Of a stretch of DNA of 64,000 nucleotides, positions 25,683 through 33,047 are shown in pieces. Source of the DNA: Streptomyces sp. NBC_00237 (lineage in GTDB: Bacteria; Actinomycetota; Actinomycetes; Streptomycetales; Streptomycetaceae); assembly GCF_026342435.1 (NCBI RefSeq), contig NZ_JAPEMT010000001.1, forward strand, positions 2,846,501 through 2,910,500. Reading direction: 5' to 3'. The notes under the pieces are model-generated. The model had not been told where the DNA came from and ran no database searches. It saw only the letters and a program-made list of their open reading frames with translations. Position 1 is the first letter of the stretch; each line of letters opens with the position of its first letter. The position numbers and the translations under genes were made by a program.

Positions 25683-26962
25683 CGGGTCAGGGGATCGCGG
25701 GACGGCTCGCGGAGGAGGCCGGGCGGCTGCTGGGCGGGCCACTGCCGCTGCGGCTGCGCGCCTGGGACGGCAGCGAGGCCGGTCCGAAGGGCGAGGGGCC
25801 CGTCGTGGTGCTCAGGTCACGGCGGGCGCTGCGGCACCTGCTGTGGCAGCCCGGTGAACTCGGGCTCGCCCGTGCGTACGTCACCGGGGCGCTCGACGTG
25901 GAGGGCGACCTCGCGGACGGGCTCGGCCAGGTCTGGGACGCCTTCCGGGCGCAGCGCCTGGCCCCGCCCCGGCTCACCGCCCGCGACCGGGCGCGCTTGG
26001 CCCGCACCGCACTGCGCGTGGGGGCGGTGGGGCCGCGCCCGCCCGTGCCCGCCTCCGAGGCCAGGCTCGGCGGCGCGTTGCACAGCAGGAGCCGCGACCG
26101 GGATGCGATCAGCCACCACTACGACCTGTCGAACGCCTTCTACTCCCTGCTCCTCGACGAGACCATGGCGTACTCGTGCGGCTACTGGACCCGTCCGAAG
26201 GAGGACGGGTACGGGGCGGTCGAAGCCCAGCGGGACAAGCTGGAACTGATCTGCCGGAAGCTCCGGCTGGAGCCGGGGGCACGGCTGTTGGACGTGGGGT
26301 GCGGATGGGGTTCGCTGACGCTGCACGCCGCCGAGCGGTACGGCGTGCACGTCACGGCCGTCACCCTCGCCGCCGAACAGGCCGCGTACGTGAGGGAACA
26401 GGTCGCGGCGCGCGGGCTCGGCGACCGCGTCGACGTGCGGTGCTGCCACTACCGGGACATCGAGGGCGGGCGGGGATCGTACGACGCGGTGGCCACCGTC
26501 GAGATGGGCGAACACGTCGGCGACGCCGAATACCCGGGATTCGCGGGCCAGTTGGCGGTCATGCTGCGGCCGAGGGGAAGGCTGCTCGTACAGCAGATGT
26601 CGCGGGGGCGGGTGGCGCCCGGCGGCGGCGCGTTCATCGAGTCGTACATCGCGCCCGACATGCACATGCGGCCGCTCGGCGAGACCGTCGGGCTGCTGGA
26701 GGGCGCGGGGCTTGAGGTGCGGCACGTGCAGTCGATGCGGGAGCACTACGTCCGCACCGTCGGGGCGTGGCACCGGACCCTGGAGGACCGCTGGGCGGAC
26801 TTCACCGCGCTGGTCGGGGAGGAGGTCGCCCGGGTGTGGCGGCTGTACCTGGTCGGCGGCGCTCTGGCGTTCGCGGAGGGGCGGATGGGCGTCGACCAGA
26901 TCCTGGCGGTGCGGCCGGACGCGCGGGGAAGCAGCGGAGTCGATGAGGAGGAGTCCTGGTGA
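25679..26962 (+). CDS. Cyclopropane-fatty-acid synthase-like SAM methyltransferase, copy 2 (UfaA1-like)
   Basis: A 427-residue paralogue of the preceding gene. It has DAISHHYDLSNAFYSLLLDE, the SAM site LLDVGCGWGSLTLHAA, and a different active-site region: ATVEMGEHVGDAEYPGF and FIESYIAPDMHMRPLGE. These features match, from memory, the mycobacterial UfaA1 (Rv0447c) branch rather than classical CFA synthase. It may methylate or cyclopropanate a different acyl position or perform the second step of a two-methyltransferase pathway. ATG overlaps the previous stop; GTGA overlap with the next gene. Confidence 0.92.
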   Translation: MTGQGIAGRLAEEAGRLLGGPLPLRLRAWDGSEAGPKGEGPVVVLRSRRALRHLLWQPGELGLARAYVTGALDVEGDLADGLGQVWDAFRAQRLAPPRLTARDRARLARTALRVGAVGPRPPVPASEARLGGALHSRSRDRDAISHHYDLSNAFYSLLLDETMAYSCGYWTRPKEDGYGAVEAQRDKLELICRKLRLEPGARLLDVGCGWGSLTLHAAERYGVHVTAVTLAAEQAAYVREQVAARGLGDRVDVRCCHYRDIEGGRGSYDAVATVEMGEHVGDAEYPGFAGQLAVMLRPRGRLLVQQMSRGRVAPGGGAFIESYIAPDMHMRPLGETVGLLEGAGLEVRHVQSMREHYVRTVGAWHRTLEDRWADFTALVGEEVARVWRLYLVGGALAFAEGRMGVDQILAVRPDARGSSGVDEEESW

Positions 26963-27768
26963 GCGGGTTTCCGTGGGGGGAGTGGGCGGTGGGGCTCGGG
27001 TGGGCGGCGGGTGCGGCGCTCGCCGTGATGCTGGTGACCTTCGCGGTGGCGGTACGGGTGGGGATGCACCGGGTGGTGGATGTGGCGTGGGGCGTCGGGT
27101 TCGCGGCGGTCGCGGGCGTGTCGTACGCGGTGTCCGGGGCTTCGGGCGGTGACGACGGGCGGCGGCTGCTTCTGCTGGTGCTGACCTGCGTGTGGGGGCT
27201 GCGGCTCGCCTTCCACATCGCGTGGCGCGGGCGTGGGCACGGGGAGGACCCTCGGTACGAGGCGATGCTGGCCAAGGCCCCCGGGGGACGGCGGAATCTG
27301 TACGCGTTGCGGATGGTGTATCTGCTCCAGGGGGCACTGGTGTGGCTGGTGTCGCTGCCGGTGCAGGCGGGGATGTACGTGTCCGGGGGCGTGGGCTGGA
27401 TCGGCTGGGCCGGATGCGCCGTATGGGCTGTCGGGCTGTACTTCGAGGCCGTGGGAGACCGGCAGATGGCCCGCTTCAAGGCGGACCCGGCGAACAAGGG
27501 GAAGATCATGGACCGGGGGCTCTGGTCCCTGACCCGGCACCCGAACTACTTCGGTGACTTCTGCGTCTGGTGGGGGATCTTCCTGGTGGCGGCCGGGAGC
27601 TGGCCGGTGGCGGCGGTGACGGTGGCCGGGCCGGTGGTGATGAGCTACCTGCTGATCTGGGGGAGCGGGAAGCGGTTGCTGGAGCGGAGCATGGCGGGGC
27701 GGGAGGGGTTCGCCGAATACGCGGCGCGGACGAACGGGTTCTTCCCGGGGCCGCCCGGGGGCCGTTGA
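26959..27768 (+). CDS. DUF1295 membrane protein, steroid 5-alpha-reductase-like (Rv0446c type)
   Basis: A 269-residue protein with six or seven hydrophobic segments and the family signature RHPNYFGDFCVWWGIFL near residues 192-210, which in related reductases and isoprenylcysteine methyltransferases binds a cofactor. A lipid-reductase role, for example reduction of a methylene intermediate made by the upstream methyltransferases, is plausible but unproven. The GTG start overlaps the previous TGA. It is the last gene of the operon; the next gene converges. Confidence 0.9.
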   Translation: MSGFPWGEWAVGLGWAAGAALAVMLVTFAVAVRVGMHRVVDVAWGVGFAAVAGVSYAVSGASGGDDGRRLLLLVLTCVWGLRLAFHIAWRGRGHGEDPRYEAMLAKAPGGRRNLYALRMVYLLQGALVWLVSLPVQAGMYVSGGVGWIGWAGCAVWAVGLYFEAVGDRQMARFKADPANKGKIMDRGLWSLTRHPNYFGDFCVWWGIFLVAAGSWPVAAVTVAGPVVMSYLLIWGSGKRLLERSMAGREGFAEYAARTNGFFPGPPGGR

Positions 27769-27857
27769 GTCCGGCTCCCGGGCCGCCCCGGATGGGGTGG
27801 GGTGCTCGCCGTTGGCACGTGCGGCGAGTGGGCCGCCTTCGGCGGAGGAGTCCCCGG

Positions 27858-27943
27858 CCCCGCCCCTTCACCTAAACCCTGCGGGGCGAGGGGTTTTGAT
27901 GTGCGGGTTCGTCGTGGCTGGGTGCGCAGTTCCCCGCGCCCCT
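27858..27943 (+). repeat. Dispersed intergenic element, copy A
   Basis: Starts CCCCGCCCCTTCACCTAAA and ends GCGCAGTTCCCCGCGCCCCT, with a variable middle. Two closer copies are at 47283-47372 and 52171-52259. This copy ends on the stop codon of the photolyase gene. Confidence 0.7.
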
Positions 27944-29366
27944 AAGACCGTGCTCGTTCGAAGCGTGCTCGGCCCTCCGCCAGGTCGACGATCGGGTCGG
28001 GGTAGTCGAAGCGGGCGCGGTCCAGGCCCTCCAGGCGCCAGGGCTGGTGGACGGCCGAGCCGGGGAGGTCGGCGAGTTCCGGGAGCCAGCGGCGTACGTA
28101 GTCGCCGTGCGGGTCGAAGCGCTTGGCCTGGGCGAGAGGGTTGAGGATGCGGTTGGGGCGGGTGTCGGTGCCCGTGCCCGCCGCCCACTGCCAGTTGAGC
28201 TGGTTGTTCGCCACGTCCCCGTCGACGAGGAGCGAGAGGAAGTGGCGCGCGCCGATCCGCCAGTCCACGTACAGGGTCTTGGTCAGGAAGCTGGCGACCA
28301 GGAGGCGGCCCCGGTTGTGCATCCAGCCCTCGTGCGCGAGCTGCCGCATCGCGGCGTCGACCACCGGGTAGCCGGTCAGGCCCTCCTTCCATGCCTTCAC
28401 TTCGCTGGGGTCGGTGCGCCAACGGTCGTTCCGCTCGCGGTAGTTGGACCAGGAGGCGGCCGGGCGGGCGGCGAGGACCTGGTGGTGGAAGTCCCGCCAG
28501 GCCAGCTGCCGTACGAAAGCGTCCGCGCCCGCTTCTCCCTTCTGCCGGGCCCGGTGCACTGCCTCCACCGGAGACAGTGCGCCGAAGTGGAGGAAGGGGG
28601 AGAGCTTGGAGGTGGCGTCGCCGGGGAGGTCGTCGTGGCGGTCCTCATAGGCGGAGACGCCGTTCGCCAGCCAGGAGGAGAGCTGTTTGCGGGCCGCGGT
28701 TTCACCGCCCCGGAGCAGGCCGGGAGAGGTGCCGTGGACCTCGTCGCGCGCCGGGAGCGGGTCGCCCGCCACCCACTCCGGGACCCGCACCACCCGTGGG
28801 GCCCCCAGCACCGCACGCAGCGGTGCCGCCTCCCACCTGCGGTGGTACGGGGTGAACACGGCGAAGTGGTCGCTGCCGGAGCCGGACGGGGTCTCCGCGC
28901 CGGGCGGGACGACCGTGATGACGGACTCGTGCACGGTCAGTTCGCAGCCCCGGGATGCGAGCGCGGTGCGCAGGCGTTCCTCGCGGCGCAGGGCGTAGCC
29001 GCTCGCGCCGCCCGCCACGTGGACCTGGGCCGCGCCCGTCTCGGTGACCAGGCGGGCGACCTCGTCGACGACTTCTCCGGTACGGACGATCAGGCGTCCG
29101 CCCCGTTCGCGCAGGGCCGCGTCCAGGTCGGCCAGACAGTCGGCGAGGAACGCGCGCCGGTTCGGCGCGGTGAAGCCCGCGCGCCGTACCCCGTCGTCGC
29201 GCACGAACAGCGGGACCACCTCGTCCGCCCCGCGCAGCGCCGCCCGCAGTACGGGCTGGTCGTGGACGCGCAGGTCGGAGGTGAAGAGGGCGACGGCGAT
29301 GCGGGGGGTGCCGGGGGACGTCGTACGAGGGGTGCGGGCAGGAGTGCGGTCAGGGGTGCGGGTCAT
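27942..29366 (-). CDS. phr: Deoxyribodipyrimidine photolyase
   Basis: A 474-residue class I CPD photolyase/cryptochrome-family protein. The N-terminal alpha/beta domain (IAVALFTSDLRVHDQPVLRAAL) would bind the antenna chromophore. The C-terminal FAD domain has TSKLSPFLHFGALSP, the segment MRQLAHEGWMHNRGRLL and DGDVANNQLNWQWAAGTGTDTRP, with the Trp residues used for electron transfer. It repairs UV pyrimidine dimers with blue light. Its ATG overlaps the anti-sigma stop (ATGA). Being the last gene of the sigma-factor operon ties DNA light repair to the same signal. Confidence 0.95.
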   Translation of the reverse strand: MTRTPDRTPARTPRTTSPGTPRIAVALFTSDLRVHDQPVLRAALRGADEVVPLFVRDDGVRRAGFTAPNRRAFLADCLADLDAALRERGGRLIVRTGEVVDEVARLVTETGAAQVHVAGGASGYALRREERLRTALASRGCELTVHESVITVVPPGAETPSGSGSDHFAVFTPYHRRWEAAPLRAVLGAPRVVRVPEWVAGDPLPARDEVHGTSPGLLRGGETAARKQLSSWLANGVSAYEDRHDDLPGDATSKLSPFLHFGALSPVEAVHRARQKGEAGADAFVRQLAWRDFHHQVLAARPAASWSNYRERNDRWRTDPSEVKAWKEGLTGYPVVDAAMRQLAHEGWMHNRGRLLVASFLTKTLYVDWRIGARHFLSLLVDGDVANNQLNWQWAAGTGTDTRPNRILNPLAQAKRFDPHGDYVRRWLPELADLPGSAVHQPWRLEGLDRARFDYPDPIVDLAEGRARFERARS

Positions 29367-30109
29367 GCGGGGAACTCCATCAGGGCGAGCGGGTCGGAGG
29401 TGGGTGCGGGCGAGCCGCCGGACGGTTCCACGGTGATGCCCATGCCGGAGGCTTTGCCCACGGGGCCGTTCATGAGGACCGTGCTGGACGTCGCCGCCGG
29501 GTCCATCAGGCCCGCCGAGCGCATCGTGCCCGCGTCGTTGAACCAGAGCTGGTAGACCTTGCCCGGCGGGGGAGCGGGCATGCCCGAGGCCACGAAAGCG
29601 GCCCGGTCGCGGCTGCGCGAGACGACGACCGTCGCCGTCGCCCCGTCCGCGACCTTGCCCGTGGCCGCCTTCGCGTCCGGTGCGGCCAGGACCGTCGCCA
29701 GTGCCTCGGCCTGCTGCTGCGCGGCCTGCGCCTGCTGCTGGGCGTCCTGTGCGACCTGGTGCTGCCAGGCGGCGATCCCGCCGAACGCGGCGGCCGCCGC
29801 CAGGCACGCGGCGAGGGTGAAGCGGGTCGCGGCCCGCCCGTAGCGGCCCCGCACGCGTCCCTGGCGTACCGTCAGAGGTGCTTCCTGGCGTTCGGTGGTG
29901 ATGCGCCGCAGCACCTCGGCCTTCATGCGGTCCGGCGGCGTCTCGGTCATGGCGCGGCCCAACCTGGCCGCCGTGGAGGTGAGTTCGGCGACCTCCTGGG
30001 CGCAGGAGGGGCAGTCGGCGAGGTGGCGTTCGAAGGCGAGGCGTTCGTCGTCGGGGAGTGCGTGGAGCGCGTACGCGCCCGTCAGCGTGTGCAGTTCGGC
30101 GGTGCTCAT
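29363..30109 (-). CDS. Membrane anti-sigma factor, RskA type
   Basis: A 248-residue anti-sigma factor. The cytoplasmic N-terminus holds the sigma-binding zinc anti-sigma motif (HLADCPSC, the Hx3CxxC element, about residues 29-36). One transmembrane helix (FTLAACLAAAAAFGGIAAW, about 97-115) leads to an extracytoplasmic RskA domain with KVYQLWFNDAGTMRSAGLMDP. Signal-dependent proteolysis or reduction of the outer domain releases the sigma factor in relatives. The start overlaps the sigma gene's stop by 4 nt, as is usual for such pairs. Confidence 0.94.
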   Translation of the reverse strand: MSTAELHTLTGAYALHALPDDERLAFERHLADCPSCAQEVAELTSTAARLGRAMTETPPDRMKAEVLRRITTERQEAPLTVRQGRVRGRYGRAATRFTLAACLAAAAAFGGIAAWQHQVAQDAQQQAQAAQQQAEALATVLAAPDAKAATGKVADGATATVVVSRSRDRAAFVASGMPAPPPGKVYQLWFNDAGTMRSAGLMDPAATSSTVLMNGPVGKASGMGITVEPSGGSPAPTSDPLALMEFPA

Positions 30110-30693
30110 GCGCCCACCCCCAGGCAGTCGCGCAGCCGGATCAGTCCGTCGCGCATGCGGGTCTTCACCGTTCCCAGGGGTACGGAGAGGAGTTCGGCCA
30201 CCTCACGGTAGGCGAGGCCCCGGTAGTAGGCGAGGGTCACCGACTCGCGTTGCAGTTCGGTGAGGGTGCGCAGACAGCGGCGGACCTGCTCGCGCTCCAG
30301 GCGGGCCTCGACCTGCTCGGTCACCTCGTCGTAGGCGGGCGTGCGCTCCAGGAGGGCGGCCCGCCGCTCGCGGTCGGCGGCGGCCTGCGCGGAGCGCACC
30401 CGGTCGACGGCGCGGCGGTGCGCCAGGGTGAGCACCCAGGTCATGCCGCTGCCCCGGGAGGGCTGGAAGCGGGCGGCGGTGCGCCACACCTCGACCAGCA
30501 CCTCCTGGGCGACCTCCTCGGACTGGGCCGGATCGCGCAGAACGCTGCGGACCAGGCCCAGGATCGGGCCGCTGACCAGGTCGTACACCCGGCCGAATGC
30601 CTCCTGGTCGCCCCGGGCCACCCGGACGATGAGGTCCTGGAGGCCATCGGGTCCGGGAGCGGGTGCCCCTGGGACGTGGACGGCTTCTTTCAC
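30106..30693 (-). CDS. ECF RNA polymerase sigma factor, SigK type
   Basis: A 195-residue sigma factor. Region 2 (about residues 20-90: FGRVYDLVSGPILGLVRSVLRDPAQSEEVAQEVLVEVW) recognises the -10 and region 4 (about 130-185: LTELQRESVTLAYYRGLAYREVAELLSVPLGTVKTRMRDGL) the -35. Its adjacency to an RskA-type anti-sigma and to the lipid genes matches mycobacterial SigK. A promoter with the regulon motif lies 60 nt upstream inside the previous gene, which implies autoregulation. GTG 30693 follows GGAAACC. Confidence 0.95.
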   Translation of the reverse strand: MKEAVHVPGAPAPGPDGLQDLIVRVARGDQEAFGRVYDLVSGPILGLVRSVLRDPAQSEEVAQEVLVEVWRTAARFQPSRGSGMTWVLTLAHRRAVDRVRSAQAAADRERRAALLERTPAYDEVTEQVEARLEREQVRRCLRTLTELQRESVTLAYYRGLAYREVAELLSVPLGTVKTRMRDGLIRLRDCLGVGA

Positions 30694-30735
30694 GCGGGTT
30701 TCCTTCGCTGGCGGTGGGGCGGGCGATCGACTCCC

Positions 30736-31221
30736 CTACGGTCCCACCGGATATTCGGAGACGTCGGACCCCGGGATTGGTGTCGCTTTCGCGGTGCGTG
30801 CCGTGCGTGCGGTGTGCACCGCGCGGACGGCGAGGAAGACGAGCATCCCGATCGGCGACAGCAGGATCGTGAACAGCAGCAACGGGCCCATCAGCAGGGG
30901 GTGCAGGCTCATCCGCCGTGCTTCGAGGAACATCCACTGGCCGATCAGGAGGTCCCAGGCGATCACCTGTGCCCAGATCGCCCCGGCGCCGTTCGCCAGG
31001 GCCGTCAGCCCGCGGAATCCGTCCAGGCTGGGGCTGCTGACCGTCGCCCACAGCTCGGGGAGGACCGGGATCGCCAGTGCCAGGTACACGACCAGGATCG
31101 GCAGCACCGTCAGGGGTGAGCGCGCGATCCGTACGGTCCGGTGCCAGCGCGGCGCGAGGATCATCAGGAGCCAGAAGGGGGCGGCCAGGAAGAAGCTCAG
31201 GTCGAAGAGGAAGGCGGTCAT
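30736..31221 (-). CDS. ABA4-like (DUF4281) membrane protein
   Basis: A 161-residue membrane protein with four hydrophobic segments. FWLLMILAPRWHRTVRIARSP and WAQVIAWDLLIGQWMFLEARR, then LLMGPLLLFTILLSPIGMLVFL, are the pattern of the ABA4/DUF4281 family. Plant ABA4 is needed for neoxanthin formation; bacterial members are uncharacterised but suggest carotenoid or photo-oxidative function. The ATG overlaps the upstream stop (ATGA). The promoter of the sigma gene lies inside its 3' end. Confidence 0.8.
   Translation of the reverse strand: MTAFLFDLSFFLAAPFWLLMILAPRWHRTVRIARSPLTVLPILVVYLALAIPVLPELWATVSSPSLDGFRGLTALANGAGAIWAQVIAWDLLIGQWMFLEARRMSLHPLLMGPLLLFTILLSPIGMLVFLAVRAVHTARTARTAKATPIPGSDVSEYPVGP
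30753..30780 (-). promoter_or_regulatory. ECF-sigma promoter driving sigma/anti-sigma/photolyase
   Basis: On the minus strand CCAATCC (from 30780), 15 nt, CCGAAT (30758-30753), located within the 3' end of the ABA4-like gene and giving a leader of about 50 nt before the sigma GTG. Motif and spacing are identical to the promoter at 22243-22270. Confidence 0.7.
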
Positions 31222-32189
31222 GCCGCGAGCTCCTTGTCGTGATCGTGGCGGCCGGGGCGCGGGTGGTGCGCGGGGCGGGTGCGCAACGAGAGCAGGACTC
31301 CGGCGAGCGTGGCCGCAGCGAGCGCGCCCGCCGCGATCAGGGTGGTCGCGTCCGGCGCGACCAGGGCCTGCCCGCGCAGTGCCTGCCAGGTCACCAGGGC
31401 GAGCAGTGCCGCGTACGAGGCGCTGGCGACGACGGTGAGCCGCAGCCGGACCACGGGGTCGGCGAGGCGGGCGATGCGCGGGGCCAGGGCGATCAGCAAC
31501 AGGGTGAACAGGGGCAGGAGCTGGAGGGAGTGCATGCCGACGAAGTGCGGTATGCGCAGGTCGCCGCCGGTGGTCGCCCAGCCGGTCACGGCCATGGACG
31601 GGCCGCCGTCGGCGACGCCCACCCCGTGCGCCCCGGCCGTGTCGGTGATCCCGGCCGCGCGCTGGGCGGCGGTGGGCTGCGTCATCAGGAAGCCGAGCCC
31701 GGTCCCGGCGAGGGCGAGCACCGCACCGGCCTTCACGGCCAGGGAGGTCGCCCGGTCGAGGATCCTGGCCCGCAGCAGGAGCACGGCGATGACGAGGCTG
31801 CCCAGCCACAGCACGACCACGGTCAGGCCCATCGCGGCGAACACGGCGGAGTCGAAGCCCGTTTCGAGGTTGAAGTGGCTGCGCTTGCCCCGGGCGGCCT
31901 GGCCCACTATCAGGACCATCTCCAGGGTGCTCGCCACAGCGACGACGATCCCGGCCCACCTGCCGACCCGGACCGCCCGCCCCTTCTCGGGTAACAGCGA
32001 CAGCATCCAGGCGAGCGACAGCCCGTACGCGGCGAACGACACCGAGAACTTGAACGGCTTGAACCACACCGGGGAGTTCACCACCGTGCGGTCGTCGACC
32101 ACCAGCCCTATGCCGGTCACTACGGTGGAGGCGATCATCAGGGCGGAGAAGACCACCAGAGGACGGTGCCAGGTACGCCAGGCAGGCAT
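31218..32189 (-). CDS. Polytopic membrane protein of unknown function
   Basis: A 323-residue protein with about nine hydrophobic segments. Conserved-looking polar motifs between spans are NSPVWFKPFKFSVSFAAYG, RSHFNLETGFDS and GDLRIPHFVGMHSLQLLP; the His residues at membrane borders could bind haem or metal, but that is a guess. I do not recognise a named family. It is the first gene of the minus-strand unit that continues with the ABA4-like protein, sigma, anti-sigma and photolyase. Start ATG 32189 is preceded by GGGGGTCTCC. Confidence 0.8.
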   Translation of the reverse strand: MPAWRTWHRPLVVFSALMIASTVVTGIGLVVDDRTVVNSPVWFKPFKFSVSFAAYGLSLAWMLSLLPEKGRAVRVGRWAGIVVAVASTLEMVLIVGQAARGKRSHFNLETGFDSAVFAAMGLTVVVLWLGSLVIAVLLLRARILDRATSLAVKAGAVLALAGTGLGFLMTQPTAAQRAAGITDTAGAHGVGVADGGPSMAVTGWATTGGDLRIPHFVGMHSLQLLPLFTLLLIALAPRIARLADPVVRLRLTVVASASYAALLALVTWQALRGQALVAPDATTLIAAGALAAATLAGVLLSLRTRPAHHPRPGRHDHDKELAA

Positions 32190-32208
32190 GGGAGACCCCC
32201 TACGGAGA

Positions 32209-32252
32209 ATGGATAGTGGCACTTGCCGCTATCGGATAGCTAAACTATCCAT
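32209..32252. promoter_or_regulatory. Dyad array, likely MerR-type operator
   Basis: Within the 115-nt divergent region, four half-sites alternate: GGATAG (32211), CTATC (32229), GGATAG (32234), CTATCC (32245). They make two dyads, 32211-32233 and 32234-32250, and the outermost arms ATGGATAGT (32209-32217) and ACTATCCAT (32244-32252) are also perfect complements. The AT-rich dyad with 5-nt centre is typical of an operator. The adjacent MerR-type protein is the obvious ligand. Confidence 0.65.
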
Positions 32253-32304
32253 CCGGGAAAGGGAGTTGGCAAGGCCCTTCCTTGAAGCGAGAGGTGAACA
32301 GGCA

Positions 32305-32961
32305 GTGCGCATAGGCGAGTTGAGCCGCAGGACCGGCGTCCCGGTCCCCACGATCAAGTACTACGTCCGTGAAGGGCTGCTCCCCGCCGGGGAGTTGACC
32401 AGCCCGAATCAGGCGACGTACGGGGACGGGCACGAGCGGCGGCTGCGCCTGATCCGCTCACTGCTGGGCGTGGGAGGTCTTTCGCTGTCGCGGATCGGCG
32501 AGATCCTCGCGGTGGTGGACGACACGTCGCAGCCGGTGTTCAAGCTGATGGGGGAGGTGGCCGGGGCGGTCGCGGCGCCGAGCCTGGTCGGCAGCGGGGA
32601 ACCGTCGGAGGCCGCCCGTGCCTCGGTGGCCGGACTGGCCGGGCGCAGGGGCTGGCACGTCCCGCCGGGACACCCCGACGGCGAGGCCCTGGCCCGCACG
32701 CTCACGGAGGCGGAGCGGCTCGGCCACGAGGACTTCGCGGTGGCGCTCGACGCGTACGCGGAGGCGGCGGAGAAGGCGGCGGGAGCCGACCTGGCCTATG
32801 TGCGGGGGCTGGGGGCGCGGGACGACGTGCTGGAGGGGGTGGTGATCGGGATGGTGCTGGGAGACGCGATGTTCGGCTCGCTGCGGAGGATCGCGCAGGC
32901 GGAGGAGACGGGGCGGATCTACGGCCGGGGCGCGGACGGGTCGAGCCTCTCCGCCGAGTGA
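32305..32961 (+). CDS. MerR-family transcriptional regulator
   Basis: A 218-residue regulator. The N-terminal winged helix-turn-helix begins RIGELSRRTGVPVPTIKYYVREGLL and continues to about residue 75, with the family dimerisation helix after it. The C-terminal ~120 residues are helical and Ala/Glu/Gly-rich, without the Cys cluster of metal sensors or the B12-binding motif of light-sensing CarH/LitR. The GTG at 32305 follows GAGAGG. It is divergent from the membrane protein/ABA4/sigma unit and likely regulates it from the dyad array between them. Confidence 0.9.
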   Translation: MRIGELSRRTGVPVPTIKYYVREGLLPAGELTSPNQATYGDGHERRLRLIRSLLGVGGLSLSRIGEILAVVDDTSQPVFKLMGEVAGAVAAPSLVGSGEPSEAARASVAGLAGRRGWHVPPGHPDGEALARTLTEAERLGHEDFAVALDAYAEAAEKAAGADLAYVRGLGARDDVLEGVVIGMVLGDAMFGSLRRIAQAEETGRIYGRGADGSSLSAE

Positions 32962-33047
32962 CGGGGTGGGGGGCGGAGGGGGACGCAGCGGGGGCGGGGC
33001 CCCGTAGGACCCCGCCCCCCGTCACCGTCGGCGTCCCGCCGTGCGGA

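Noticed and set aside
22304..33000. The CFA/photolyase block as the classical streptomycete light-induced carotenoid (crt/lit) cluster
   Set aside because: No crtE/I/B/Y genes, the MerR protein has no B12 domain, and the sigma/anti-sigma pair and lipid genes fit the SigK/RskA locus better.
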